64,000 nt of DNA from Caprella mutica. Taxonomy: Eukaryota; Arthropoda; Malacostraca; Amphipoda; Caprellidae. The stretch is from positions 1 through 64,000 of the forward strand of contig CANNZV010001439.1 of NCBI GenBank assembly GCA_947561585.1, written 5' to 3'. A model generated the notes under the pieces. That model saw only the letters and a list, made by a program, of their open reading frames with translations, searched no databases and was not told where the DNA came from. The translations under genes were made by a program, and so were the position numbers. Positions 24,061 through 36,098 of the stretch are shown one piece after another (position 1 is the first letter of the stretch; every line of letters starts with the position of its first letter).

Positions 24061-24230
24061 GGGTAGATTCTGAATCATCGGTCAGTACTACATCTTCGGT
24101 CATCATATAAGAGAGAAATACATAGAAATTATCATTATTACCGAGTGCTATTTAATAATAACATTTTTTATATTGTTTTTTCTTATATGACCGAAGATGT
24201 AGCACTGACCGATAATTCGGAACATACCCT
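24061..24230. mobile_element. GGGTA MITE, copy 1
   Basis: Flanked by TA on both sides. The inverted ends start GGGTAGATTCTGAAT and share CGGTCAGTACTACATCTTCG and CATATAAG. 170 bp, no coding capacity. A second copy is at 51169. Confidence 0.85.
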
Positions 24231-25346
24231 TATCAGCATATTTTTGAGTGCAGAATATATTGATAGTATTTTATTGTAAAATTTTGAAAATTGTAAACAT
24301 TATCGTCGAGATTTCTCATTATTATTGTCAGTCCTAGATATAGATATTAGATAATCCAGAGTCTTGGATAGATAATCTTTTTATCATTGATTTTAAACGT
24401 TGGGATATAATTTATGGACTCAGATCGAGTTGTATTTAAAGTGATAGTTAATGTACATTAACGGATCAATTAATTATGCACTTTGACTCCGTTTCACGCA
24501 CATAATTTCAATTTTGTCACGGTAGATAAATTGGGGAAATGTTTATGTATCAGCCAAATTATTTGAAAATGTTTGTCAATTTTTTCTGCCTTTTAGGAAA
24601 AGTCAGTGGGTTTTTGTACACCAAATACAGTGTGGCTGGTTCATAGCAAATTTAATGAAACTATCTACATGTACACACAATTATTACATAAACTATTTTG
24701 TATGTGTGTTAGAATAAATAATTTCTAAATTTTCATTTGAGAGAAGTGTATTAATTTTAATTAACTAAGTTTCTTTACATATAAATATTTATTTGTCGAC
24801 ATTTTATTTAAACTAAGTATATAATAAAAAAAAGTTAATAGATTATATATAAGGATAATTTTGTGATAAAAATTATATAAGATAGTTTTAAAATAGGTAT
24901 AATTTTTTAGTATCTACATATATTCAATTATTTATTGTCATATTCTATGTTTTTTAAACCTTTATATTATTTAAGTTAAATAATATTAACGTTTTTTAAT
25001 ACTCTACTACATAAGGGAAATGCATCCAGTAAAATATATAGAATAAAATTATAATTTATCATTTTCATGCTTCAATAAAAACATTATGAAAAAATAAAAT
25101 ACGAAAAAAATTCTTTACTCGAATTTCAAAAATTGGAATTTATAATTTTTTAATGTGTCACTATAACATAAAAACATGGATATTATTTCCCATTAATAAT
25201 CAGTTTTTCGTCCTAGACTTATACAAAAAGTTTTCGACAATTTAACCTACTTTAGATCTACGTATTTCAATTGGCAGATAAGAAAATGGCGAATCATTTG
25301 AAAAAAAATTACACATAGCACGAAAACATAAAAAAACTAGATGACT
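24231..25346. other. AT-rich unique stretch
   Basis: No gene or element is recognised. Confidence 0.4.
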
Positions 25347-25795
25347 TGCACTCAGTAGAGAGCATACCTTCGCCGCCGCTTTGGCCCGTTTACTTTTAAG
25401 ATCTGATAAACTGGTAACTGGATAATAACCAATCGTCTCACCAAGTTTCATGCAATATGGTTCAATACTTTTTGAGTTACTGAATTATAAATGACCTTGA
25501 CCTTTGACCAAATCGCTTCCAAAATCTAACAAAATGGTTCTTGTATATTGACCAATCGTCCCACCAAGTTTCATGCAATAGTGTACAATACTTTTTGAGT
25601 TACAAATGACCGTGACCTTGACCTTTGACCGGCTCGCTCCCAAAATTCTACCAGAAGGTCAAAGGACATCGACAAATCTTTTCACCAAATTTGAGGCAAT
25701 TTAGTTAAATAATTTTTCAGGTAGGTCTATAAAAAGATGATAAATAAATAAATGACGTCAAAAATATAACCTTTCCGCATTCTGCGAAGGTAATG
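25347..25795 (-). repeat. AGGTCA-rich dispersed element, reverse copy
   Basis: Read on the minus strand it starts ATTACCTTCGCAGAATGCGG and ends AAGGTATGCTCTCTACTGAG. It has three internal blocks with GGTCAAGGTCA. These are the best-preserved ends of the family in the window. Confidence 0.87.
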
Positions 25796-26700
25796 ATGAA
25801 ATGTTTTGTTTTTAATGAATAAGAAATAACCTTTAGAAATGAATCACTGTTCTCAATGACTCATAAAAGCTATGAGTCATTTGAAGACAACTTTCCTTAT
25901 CATCATCAGTAAATACCTCCCAATATATTCATCTTTTGAAAATTACTTTGGATAAATAGCACATTTTTGGAAAGTGTACACAGGTAGTATACTCTATTGT
26001 TAGAGGCTTAACAGTTGAGCATTGGTATTAAGCATTGATACCCTGGCTATAGATTAGGACTTGTCTGCTTTGTTCCTCTCTTTCTTCTTATTGCTTATCA
26101 GTAACAAATGTTAGATAGGATAATATTAAAGCCATAAAGGATATCGATGTCAATCATAAGATGTCAATCATAAGATGTCAATCATAAGATGTGTACTTTA
26201 CCAAGATTGATTTGGACAGAGAGTAATAGGTTCTATGTAATTGAATATTTTAGTTACTTTAGAAGCTGCAGCTTTAGTTTAACATTAAGTTTTATAATTT
26301 GATTTAAAAAAATCATAATCAGCAGGAAATCCATATTATCAGAAGTTATTTAAACTCAGCGTTTTTTGGTTTCAAGCTTTCGATTAGGAATCTTTCTATT
26401 CGAAAACTAGAAATGAAGAAAACCTTCAACACTGAGTTAAAATAAACTCTAATACATAGTTTTATTATTGTTTAGTTAAAAGCTCTTTTGTTTAAGTTCA
26501 TTTTGGAATCATCTTGATTCATAATTATCAATGTCAGTATTAATAATTACTGCAGTGATGAGTGACTTACCACTTAGTCCATTTTATTGACTTGATAGAA
26601 AATAAAGAATTAAAGATTAATGAAATGAGAGTCAAGCGCAATAAATTTTAACTATTTGATAAAACTAATCTTTAATAATCAATGGAAATAGGTAGCTTGG
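25796..26700. other. Unique stretch with a small 14-bp repeat
   Basis: AAGATGTCAATCAT is repeated three times at about 26148-26190. Otherwise nothing is seen. Confidence 0.45.
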
Positions 26701-27446
26701 CTTCTGATTGTTATAGGAGAGTAATGGGAAAATGGCTAGAGTGCTGTACCTATAATAAAATGCTTCTGATTGTTATAGGAGAGTAATGGGAAAATGGCTA
26801 GAGTGCTGTACCTATAATAAAATGCTTCTGATTGTTATAGGAGAGTAATGGGAAAATGGCTAGAGTGCTGTACCTATAATAAAATGCTTCTGATTGTTAT
26901 AGGAGAGTAATGGGAAAATGGCTAGAGTGCTGTACCTATAATAAAATGCTTCTGTTTGTTATAGGAGAGTAATGGGAAAATGGCTAGAGTGCTGTACCTA
27001 TAATAAAATGCTTCTGATTGTTATAGGAGAGTAATGGGAAAATGGGTAGAGTGCCGTACCTATAATAAAATGCTTCTGATTGTTATAGGAGAGTAATGGG
27101 AAAATGGCTAGAGTGCCGTACCTATAATAAAATGCTTCTGATTGTTATAGGAGAGTAATGGGAAAATGGCTAGAGTGCTGTACCTATAATAAAATGCTTC
27201 TGTTTGTTATAGGAGAGTAATGGGAAAATGGCTAGAGTGCTGTACCTATAATAAAATGCTTCTGATTGTTATAGGAGAGTAATGGGAAAATGGCTAGAGT
27301 GCTGTACCTATAATAAAATGCTTCTGATTGTTATAGGAGAGTAATGGGAAAATGGCTAGAGTGCTGTACCTATAATAAAATGCTTCTGATTGTTATAGGA
27401 GAGTAATGGGAAAATGGCTAGAGTGCTGTACCTATAATAAAATGCT
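26701..27446. repeat. 62-bp tandem repeat, 12 copies
   Basis: Each unit begins CTTCTGATTGTTATAGGAGA and ends CCTATAATAAAATG. Copies are nearly identical; a CTTCTGTTTG variant occurs in two units and GTGCCG in two adjacent units. Each unit includes AATAAA. It ends 13 bases before a family B MITE. Confidence 0.96.
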
Positions 27447-27459
27447 TATATCATGAGTA

Positions 27460-27659
27460 CAGTGAATCTCCTGAGATATGAAGAATATGTTACGTCATAA
27501 CTCAGGTACACTGATAGTTTTCTATGATTAAAATCTTGTAGAAAACTATAGTTTTTAAGGGATAACTATGACAAAATTTCTGAAGTATATCGTTTTCTAT
27601 AATTTAAACATAGAAAATACTTCATAACTCATGTCCTTCATTACTCAGGAGTTAAAAGT
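27460..27659. mobile_element. Pogo-like MITE (family B), single-unit ends
   Basis: It starts CAGTGAATCTCCTGAGATAT after TA and ends TTACTCAGGAGTTAAAAGT before TA. The terminal GAGATATGAAG unit occurs once, in contrast to about 45 times at 56919. Confidence 0.82.
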
Positions 27660-28299
27660 TATAAAAAACAATCGCCCTATATAACTACGCATATATATTG
27701 AATAATAAAACACATGGTTGAACCAAAAGAATGATACCTTCCCTAGATTGCATTCAATGGATTTTCCTATAGATTGGTATTTAGTTATAAGTATAGAGTG
27801 TAATCAATTACCAAAGAACAACATTCTTTACGGAGAACTATCCTTTATAGTTCCCCGTAGAGAATTTTCTTTGAGAAAGGATTCATAGAAAACGATTCAG
27901 GGTAGACTTCAACATTTCGATTTTATTGAAAAAATATTATAATTCAGAATTATTTTTTGTAAAAAATATTGGAATTCAAATAATTCTGATATTAATAAAT
28001 AGGGAATAACTTAAGATTTAAAAAGATAAAAAAAAAATCATAATGTGTTATTCGATATAATTTTTGTTCTTATTTCGAGCTCTAATAGTTATTGATAGGG
28101 TGAGTTTAATGTTAGAACTTTATTAATATTTAAAGAATAGATGACCAATTACATGATAAATAAATTTCAACTAAGAAATTAAATATTCAGAATATGAATT
28201 TAAATAACTGTGTATAATGCATTCAAATTTGGGCTTAAACATTGCAGTTAACTAGCAATGGGTTGTTCGGAATTATTTATATAATAAATCAAAATACCT
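27660..28299. other. AT-rich unique stretch
   Basis: GAGAACTATCC and TTCCCCGTAGAG near 27833-27865 form a weak hairpin. Nothing else is seen. Confidence 0.4.
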
Positions 28300-28647
28300 T
28301 CCTATCTTCGCTACACATTCAATGCACTAGTGCAGTACCTGTTGTTCAGCCAGTTAGTGTTACATTAATTTAATGGGTTTATGATTATATTAAAATGCAT
28401 ACATATACAATATTTATACTATATAGTTTATCAAAATTATATTTTCTACTATTTAGGGTCAAAACTCTTATATTTTCAATTAATAATATTAGTGTGACCC
28501 TCGTAGCAATGATACTGCAGCAAATTATCAGTTTTTTTTTTTCAATTTCCTTTTAATTTATTTTTCTTTTATTTACACCAACTTTATGAGGCGCTGTTGA
28601 TAGAATGACTGTTTAACACATTTTGTGACACACGGACAGACAGACAG
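28300..28647 (+). repeat. Dispersed repeat (copy 1 of 2) ending in GGACAGACAG
   Basis: It shares long tracts with 53765-54125: GGGTCAAAACT, GACCCTCGTA, CAATGATACTGCAGCAAATT and TTTATGAGGCGCTGTTG. The 3' end is TGACACACGGACAGACAG. It could be a SINE or another short element; no class-defining motif is seen. A 34-bp array starts at its end. Confidence 0.8.
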
Positions 28648-29466
28648 AGTTATGGTGCAGCCATAGAAGATTGAGAGAGAAAGTTATGGTGGGGCCATAG
28701 AAGATTGAGAGAGAAAGTTATAGTGGGGCCATAGAAGATTGAGAGAGAAAGTTATGGTGGGGCCATAGAAGATTGAGAGAGAAAGTTATAGTGGGGCCAT
28801 AGAAGATTGAGAGAGAAAGTTATAGTGGGGCCATAGAAGATTGAGAGAGAAAGTTATGGTGGGGCCATAGAAGATTGAGAGAGAAAGTTATGGTGGGGCC
28901 ATAGAAGATTGAGAGAGAAAGTTATAGTGGGGCCATAGAAGATTGAGAGAGAAAGTTATGGTGGGGCCATAGAAGATTGAGAGAGAAAGTTATGGTGGGG
29001 CAATAGAAGATTGAGAGAGAAAGTTATGGTGGGGCCATAGAAGATTGAGAGAGAAAGTTATGGTGCAGCCATAGAATATTGAGAGAGAAAGTTATGGTGG
29101 GGCCATAGAAGATTGGGAGAGAAAGTTATGGTGGAGCCATAGAAGATTGAGAGAGAAAGTTATGGTGGGGCCATAGAAGATTGAGAGAGAAAGTTATGAT
29201 GGGGCCATAGAAGATTGAGAGAGAAAGTTATGGTTGGCCATAGAAGATTGAGAGAGGAACCTTGGATTCTTCTATGGCCCCACCATAACTTTCTCTCCCA
29301 ATCTTCTATGGCCCCACCATAACTTTCTCTCTCAATCTTCTATGGCCCCACCATAACTTTCTCTCTCAATCTTCTATAGCCCCACCATAACTTTCTCTCT
29401 CAATCTTCTATGCCCCCACCATAACTTTTTCTCTCAATCTTCTATGGCCCCACCATAACTTTCTCC
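28648..29466. repeat. Foldback of 34-bp tandem repeats, about 18 forward and 6 reverse copies
   Basis: The unit is GTTATGGTGGGGCCATAGAA plus GATTGAGAGAGAAA. Forward copies run 28648-29258. After GGAACCTTGG the same unit runs in reverse from 29268 to 29466. The two parts could pair into a long stem with almost no loop. GGGGCCAT and ATGGCCCC are the pairing cores. Confidence 0.94.
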
Positions 29467-29937
29467 TATAGTAGCGGCAATATACAAAAAAATATAGCGT
29501 TTTTTTTACTACAGTATCGTGTGTTTAATATTGTAATGCAAGATTTTCATTAAGAATGTTCTTTTAAAGAAAAAGTTAATTAATTATCAAAAAATATAAT
29601 TTAAGTTTGCAAGTTCCAGTTGACATTAAATCAATCCATACAAAATAAATATAATTTATTATATCAACAATAATAAATTGCATACGAAGGAAAGACATTT
29701 AAATACATACTTTTCTTAATGAATAAGAATTCATATTTATTATTTCTTTTTAATTAATAATTACTCGTCTATGTAACCTATATGGAACAAATGCGGAAAT
29801 GAAAATAAAGACTATTCAACCTTTGTAAATGCATTACTTGTTATTATGCGGTTGGAGAGAAAACAAAAAAGGGGAAAATGAATAGGATTGATATTTAAAA
29901 TAACGTAAGGAAATAATTTAAATGTCGGTATTCACGA
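29467..29937. other. AT-rich unique stretch
   Basis: No feature is seen. Confidence 0.4.
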
Positions 29938-30692
29938 ACGTACCCTATAACATATTAAAACCGTCTAAACTTACCCTATAACATATTAAAACCGTCTAAA
30001 CTTACCCTATAACATATTAAAACCATCTATTCTTACCCTATAACATATTAAAACCGTCTAAACTTACCCTATAACATATAAAAACCGTCTAAACTTACCC
30101 TATAACATATTAAAACCGTCTAAACTTACCCTATAACATATTAAAACCGTCTAAACTTACCCTATTACATATTAATACCGACTAAACTTACCCTATAACA
30201 TATTAATACCGACTAAACTTACCCTATAACATATTAATACCGTCTAAACTTACCCTATAACATATTAAAACCGTCTAAACTTACCCTATAACATATTAAA
30301 ACCGTCTAAACTTACCCTATTACATATTAATACCGACTAAACTTACCCTATAACATATTAATACCGACTAAACTTACCCTATAACATATTAATACCGTCT
30401 AAACTTACCCTATAACATATTAAAACCGTCTAAACTTCCCCTATAACAAATCAATACCGTCTAAACCCACCCTATAACATATTAAAACCGTCTAAACTCA
30501 CCATATAACATATTAAAACCGTCTAAACTCACCTTATAACATATTAAAACCGTCTAAACTTACCCTATTACATATTAAAACCGTCTAAACTTACCCTATA
30601 ACATATTAAAACCGTCTAAACTTACCCTATTACATATTAAAACCGTCTAAACTTACCCTATAACATATTAAAACCGTTTAAACTTACCCTAT
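29938..30692. repeat. 31-bp tandem repeat, about 24 copies
   Basis: The unit is ACTTACCCTATAACATATTA plus AAACCGTCTAA. A block of variants (CTATTACATATTAATACCGA and two following units) occurs twice, about 155 bp apart, so five units were duplicated together. One more unit-like piece (ACCGTCTAAACATACCCTAT) lies at 31005-31025, beyond an inserted element. Confidence 0.95.
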
Positions 30693-30738
30693 CTCTATAA
30701 TCTAAACAGGTTTTAGGAAAATTGTACCTCAGAAAATT

Positions 30739-31008
30739 CAGTCGCGGAACTTTCGGTCTGGAGTATAAATAAAAACTGATAAGTAATTCCTCTGCCATGT
30801 CATAAAGCTATCATGAACTGTGCACTACAACAAACTAACGGATACAACTAACTGTACATAATGTCCATTTATGTTGAGACGCCATTTATAATTCAGAGAC
30901 TGCTTTTTCCGAGACGGAATTTTCCGAGACCGAATTTTCCGAGACCGAATTTTCCGAGACCGAATTTTCCGAGACGGATTTTTCCGAGACCGAATTTTCC
31001 GGCGACCG
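30739..31008. mobile_element. Inverted-repeat element (family C) with right end expanded to 15-bp units
   Basis: The left end is CAGTCGCGGAACTTTCGGTC; the right end read inward is CGGTCGCCGGAAAATTCGGT. On the right, the 15-bp piece CCGAGACCGAATTTT is repeated six to seven times (30906-31002); on the left it occurs once. Inside is a copy of the GTACAACAAACTAAC arm (30805-30850). It sits within the 31-bp array. Confidence 0.75.
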
Positions 31009-31029
31009 TCTAAACATACCCTATATCCT

Positions 31030-32642
31030 ACTCTAATGTCCAGACCTTATATCTGCTCTATTCTGTCCATTCAGTTAATCATTATTAATTCCGGACAACT
31101 AAGCACATTATTGCATAATATACATTACTATTTTTTACCGAGAGTTAATAGCTAAAATCAATGACGAGTTTTTATATAATTTGCTTTAAAGACCTCACTT
31201 AAAATGTGAGGAAAATAAAAGTAGACTATAACTATAACTGTGAGGGGACATAGTTCCGACTTCCGCTTTATATGTTCATAAGTACAAATGCCTGAGCATT
31301 ATTAACAACTATTGTGAGTTAAAATATTTAATATGTAAAATGATCATCAAAATACAGGATATCAATTTTGTAAGATTTAATTTTAGAAAAAAAATTGTTG
31401 TTCACTTCGGTTTCTCAATTGTTAAACTCCTAATTCAATAATAATTAAATTGTGCATTGAATTCACCATTGATATAAACAGAACAATATTTAGAGTAGTA
31501 GGTAGTCTTGTTGTTGTAAAAAATAAATACTAGTTGTTAAGATTAATTAGAAACAGAGTAACAGATTTCAAGGCTGCAATATACTGAGCAACAGTTAGTT
31601 AGTATACTACAATGAATGAGAGAAAAATGAATGAGAGGACAAATGAATGAGAGGAAAAATGAATGAGAGAAAAATGAATGAGAGGAAAAATGAATGGGTA
31701 CAGATGGTACAGGGTGTATCTGAATGATGTACCATCAGAAAAAGAGTCACTGATGATATTTTGTTGCTCAAGACTGCAGAGAAGCTACTGTCAGCTACAA
31801 TATAATCAACAATTTAATGAAAATAATAGAAAAAATATTCAAGATCTTTAACCTGTAAATGGAAATAAATAAAAATTCGAAAACTATAATAGTATTTAAC
31901 ACAAAAATTAGAAGCAGTTTAATTATGTTCTATATGTAACACCTCAAGCATTTCAAAGCAAGATGAGTAGTGAATAATCAATGCTAGTCAAGGTTGAACA
32001 ACAATTACTATAGTCAAAGGAAACCAAGAAAAATGTTCAAATTCCTCATTACATGTATCCTGGTCGGAAAAAAGCAGAAGACAAGCTATTGCAAACAAAT
32101 AATCGTTATATTCTTCGTTTAGTGTGGTGTTATTTTAATTTCTTCTCAAAATATATATATATATGGGCTGAATGTATACCATTGATAATTTTTGTAATAT
32201 ATGTCCGACGAAACACGATACTAACTATGAACAGTATCCAAATTAGTGATATATTTACCATTTAAATTCCGACTAATACATTATTTTCATTGATAAATTA
32301 TTTCCAATTATCAATTACCGAACAACCCGGGCATCGACGTATATGTTTTTCCGTATGTGCATTTCAATACGAATGTCCTGTAGCTCTATGTTGCCGGTAC
32401 ATACCTCTATCAGTTACATGGTCAACTGCTTTTTCTAGCCATATGTGGAGTATGTTGATATGGTACATAGGGTCTACTTCTGAATGGTCATAGGAAATGT
32501 GTAAGACTTTATCATTTGGTACTTACACATCTGGTTATGATAATTAAAGGATTGTAGCCGAGAATTCAATTTGTGGATGATTTTGAAGATATCTTAAAAT
32601 AGCGCAAGAGTTACAGCTATTGCTGAACGAAATAATAAAACC
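31030..32642. other. Unique stretch
   Basis: A 16-17-bp repeat around AATGAATGAGAGGAAA runs from 31612 to 31697 (about five copies). Short open frames at 32053 and 32290 have no supporting features. Confidence 0.45.
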
Positions 32643-32964
32643 TTCATACAATATCTATTTACAGTCAATACAAATAATATTCCACTAGGGATGAACTCTT
32701 ACGGTGGAGAACATTCATACAATATCTATTTACAGTCAATACAAATAATATTCCACTAGGGATGAACTCTTACGGTGAAGAACATTCATACAATATCTAT
32801 TTACAGTCAATACAAATAATATTCCACTAGGGATGAAGTCTTACGGTGAAGAGCATTCATACAATATCTATTTACAGTCAATACAAATAATATTCCACTA
32901 GGGATGAACTCTTACAGTAAGAGTTCATCCCTAGTGGAATATTATTTGTATTGACTGTAAACCA
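32643..32964. repeat. Foldback of 71-bp units, four forward and one reverse
   Basis: Each unit contains CATACAATATCTATTTACAG, AATATTCCACTAGGGATGAA and CTCTTACGGTG. At 32917 the sequence turns round (GTAAGAGTTCATCCCTAGTG) and runs in reverse to TTTACTG..., giving a stem. A single decayed piece (GAGTTCATCAATAGAGGAAT) is at 40748. Confidence 0.92.
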
Positions 32965-33160
32965 ACCGTCCCATCCAGTTTCATGTAATATGGTTCAACA
33001 CTTTTTGCGTTATAAATGACCTTGACCTTTGACCTGATCACTCCCAAAATCTAACCAAACGGTTTGAGTTTGGTTAGTTTTGAGTTATAAAAACAAGATG
33101 ACCAATAAATAATTAAATACCGCCTAAAATATAACTTTCAGGAATATGTGAGAGAAATTA
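32962..33160 (-). repeat. AGGTCA-rich dispersed element, shortened reverse copy
   Basis: Blocks CATGTAATATGGTTCAACAC and GACCTTGACCTTTGACCTGA match the family; most of the interior is missing. A single 34-bp unit remnant (CTATGGCCCCACCATAA) follows at 33203. Confidence 0.78.
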
Positions 33161-33475
33161 CATAGAATAAGACCAAAATAAGTAGTGTTACTTCAATATT
33201 CTATGGCCCCACCATAATTTTCTTTCCAGATTCTACTTCAAGGCAGGCCAAGCCGTCTGTTCAATGTGGGTCAGTAAAAAAAAAGAAAAGGAAGTCTCAG
33301 AAGTTGGTATAATAGGTTCGGGGGCACATCATCGTAGAGATATTGTCTCAGTGTTGCCATTTAGGCCTGCAGACACTTCCTTGTTATGCTAAATAAGTAA
33401 AAACTAAATTAAGTTGTACCTATATTGCCAGGGTAGGGATGTTGTCATGGTATTTAGTAGCATAATAGATGTGTA
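33161..33475. other. Unique stretch
   Basis: It holds the single 34-bp unit at 33203-33235 and nothing else that I recognise. Confidence 0.45.
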
Positions 33476-33699
33476 CGGTAGAGCTCCTCCTACAGTAGTG
33501 AACTCCTTTATAGTGATTGTAGAGTCCTGAGTAAGGAAGTAGCCTCTATAGTGAACCGAATTTTCTTTAGTCTGCAATGATTGGCCTTTAGTTTTCTACA
33601 ACTGATGGCAATTTTATGGTCGACTAAATACAATTTACTCACTATAGAGGGTAGTTCTCTTACTGAGGACTCTACATTCACTATAGAGGAGTTCTACTG
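33476..33699. mobile_element. Pogo-like MITE (family A), full length
   Basis: It is flanked by TA on both sides. Ends are CGGTAGAGCTCC and GAGGAGTTCTACTG. Internal pairs: CCTGAGTAAGGAAGTAGCCT with its complement near the right end. 224 bp. Confidence 0.9.
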
Positions 33700-33738
33700 T
33701 ATAATGTAGGGTCCATCTATTTTCAGAATTCGTACGGT

Positions 33739-33905
33739 GTGTTTGATGTCTGTTTCGGAACCAAAGGCCATATCGCTGAAATCAAAAGGAAATTAAATAC
33801 GAAGGACTGGAAGAAGCAGTCAGAAAGAAAAGTGGATGAACGTAGATACCAACCACTATTAGATGGGATGCATATGGATGTAGAAAAGCTACTACGTGTA
33901 TTTAG
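33739..33905 (+). repeat. Dispersed element D, 5' portion
   Basis: TTTCGGAACCAAAGGCCATA, AAGGACTGGAAGAAGCAGTC and GATGTAGAAAAGCTA match the copy at 59285. The frame is open here (74 codons) but not in the other copies, so it is not a gene. Confidence 0.7.
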
Positions 33906-35320
33906 TATAAAAATACATGTTTATAAAAAGAAAATCATATCACTGGTTTCAAAAATACTTTAACAGAAAAAATAAATAAGTATTTTATTTAAACAAACTT
34001 CTTCTCAAATTAGGTACTTACTTTAACTGTTGCAGTTATTCTAACTGATGGTAATAATTGATACTTATAATAACTTAGTGTTTAGCTGTACAGAGTCTCA
34101 TTATTTCTATTTTTATGCTAGCAATTGCAATTATGTATAATTTGACCACACTATGTACATTCATATTGTTTTAATTTATTAATATATAAAGAGTCTATGT
34201 AAGTTTATATTTAATAATAAACAATTTAAATAAGTAAACTTATAAGGAATATTAAACAGTTAAAATGATAAGAAATGGTTCTTAAAAGGCAATATAAATC
34301 TTATTTCGAATAATATATTATATATGTTAATTTAACCCACCCAGTAATTTGTGTCTCCCTTATGGACAATGATAATTGTTATATTATTTTAATTAGAAGG
34401 TCCTTTATATACTATATATGATACTCTATCTAATTATATAATTACAATATATATAAATGAAACTAAATAATTAATTATATAATATAATTAATTATATAAA
34501 CAATTAATTCAATTTACATAAAAATTAGAAGAAATGTATTTTGAAAGAAATTAAAGATTATAATTAATTGTTTAATTTTAATATATATAAATTTTGGAAA
34601 AATTGTGATTATTTTAAATCTTTGATTTTTCCATCGAAAACCTGGAAAAAGTCATTGATCACTTTTTCATATGTTACCACAATATAACACTTCCACAAAT
34701 AGAATAATAAATTCTGCCCTTCAGTCCTTTGTTTTAAAATATATGTACCTAGATAGCATTAAAATATTTTGAAGCTAGTTGTCCTGCTTGACGGTCTAAC
34801 CTTCTCAAAGTCAGACACTGCTCTAAAAAAGTAATAACACATAAGTATTCTTTATCTGTTTAAACTAGTTCTGGTACAGTCAGAGAAAAGTGTGACCTAA
34901 TGATTTTGACTGTTTACTAATTTCCAAAAAGAAACTTTACTAATTGTAATGTTTGTAGATATTCTAAAATTGGTCTGAGTACACGATGACAAATTTGTAA
35001 GATTTGAAAATGATAGGAAATTAGAAAACTGTGATTTGTGACGGTTTTATTCGATAGTACATCAGAAAATTGGAAGCAGTACTTATACGAAGAAGTGAAG
35101 CGAATATAAACCGAAGAATAAGCTTGGTATATATTATATAATAATGAAAAACTATGAATTTATTTAAATTTATTCTCAGCAGTAAATTGGTATACTGAAA
35201 TATTGGTGAAAAAAAAAACTGTATTTGGAATAAATTATATCAAAAATAGAATCTTTCGAAGTAAAGTGAAAAAAATAATGAGTAAGATATTGAAATTAAA
35301 TATAATTAACTAGATTACAT
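33906..35320. other. AT-rich stretch with one dispersed repeat
   Basis: At about 34870-35045 a segment (AAAAAGAAACTTTACTAATT, GGTCTGAGTACACGATGA, GAAAACTGTGATTTG) matches 51700-51845 and, in reverse, 54480-54560. Otherwise no feature. Confidence 0.55.
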
Positions 35321-35690
35321 ACACTTGGTAGAGCGCATACCGTCGCCACCGCTCACATTGACCATTTATTAATCCTTGAGTTACAAATGACCTTGATCTC
35401 AACCTTCGTTCCAATCACTACCAAAATCTAATAAACTGCTAACTGGGTAATAGCCAACGTCCCACCAAATGTCAGGCAATTTGGTTGAATACTTTTTGAA
35501 TTATGAATGACCTTGACCTTGATACTTGACCTTTGACCCCACTGCTTCCAAAATTTGACCAAATGGTTGCTGGACATTGACCAATCGTCATAACAAATTT
35601 CAGGCAATTTGGTTGAATACTTTTTGAGTTATGCGAATAACAAGATTGCAAATAAATAAATAAATGAATAAATGCCGAAAGTTAGAAAGT
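35321..35690 (-). repeat. AGGTCA-rich dispersed element, reverse copy
   Basis: On the minus strand it ends GGCGACGGTATGCGCTCTAC. Inner blocks carry GGTCAAGGTCA-type motifs three times. It ends about 500 bases upstream of the cuticle gene start. Confidence 0.83.
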
Positions 35691-35945
35691 TATGGTGGGG
35701 ACAGAGAAGATTAATACAATCTTCTATGCCCCCACCATAACTTTCTCTCTCAATCTTCTATGGCCCCACCATAACTTTCTCTCTCAATGTTCTATGGCCC
35801 CACCATAACTTTCTCTCTCAATCTTCTATGGCCCCACCATAACTTTCTCTCCCAATCTTCTATGGCCCCACCATAACTTTCTCTCCCAATCTTCTATGGC
35901 CCCACCATAACTTTCTCTCCCAATCTTCTATGGCCCCACCGCAAC
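35691..35945 (-). repeat. 34-bp repeat foldback upstream of the cuticle gene
   Basis: One forward unit (AAGTTATGGTGGGGACAGAG) is followed after TTAATACA by about seven reverse units (CTATGGCCCCACCATAACTT). Its right end lies about 170 bp upstream of the TATA box. Confidence 0.92.
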
Positions 35946-36098
35946 ATTCCCATCATTCATAACAGTTTTTCTCTGTTTTCAACACAAGGACCAAATAACC
36001 AGCAAAACAGTCCCTCATTACATAACACCCCTTGCAACTGACTGTACCGTAGGAATAGCACTGTCAGCTGGTCAGACAGTTCTTTGGGTGACTGTGGC

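Noticed and set aside
28648..29466. CRISPR array
   Set aside because: Units of 34 bp are directly adjacent with no unique spacers, in eukaryotic DNA; the same holds for the 36-bp array at 1-2455.
33739..33963. 74-codon frame FDVCFGTKGHIAEIK...
   Set aside because: It is part of dispersed element D; the copy at 59285 does not keep the frame.
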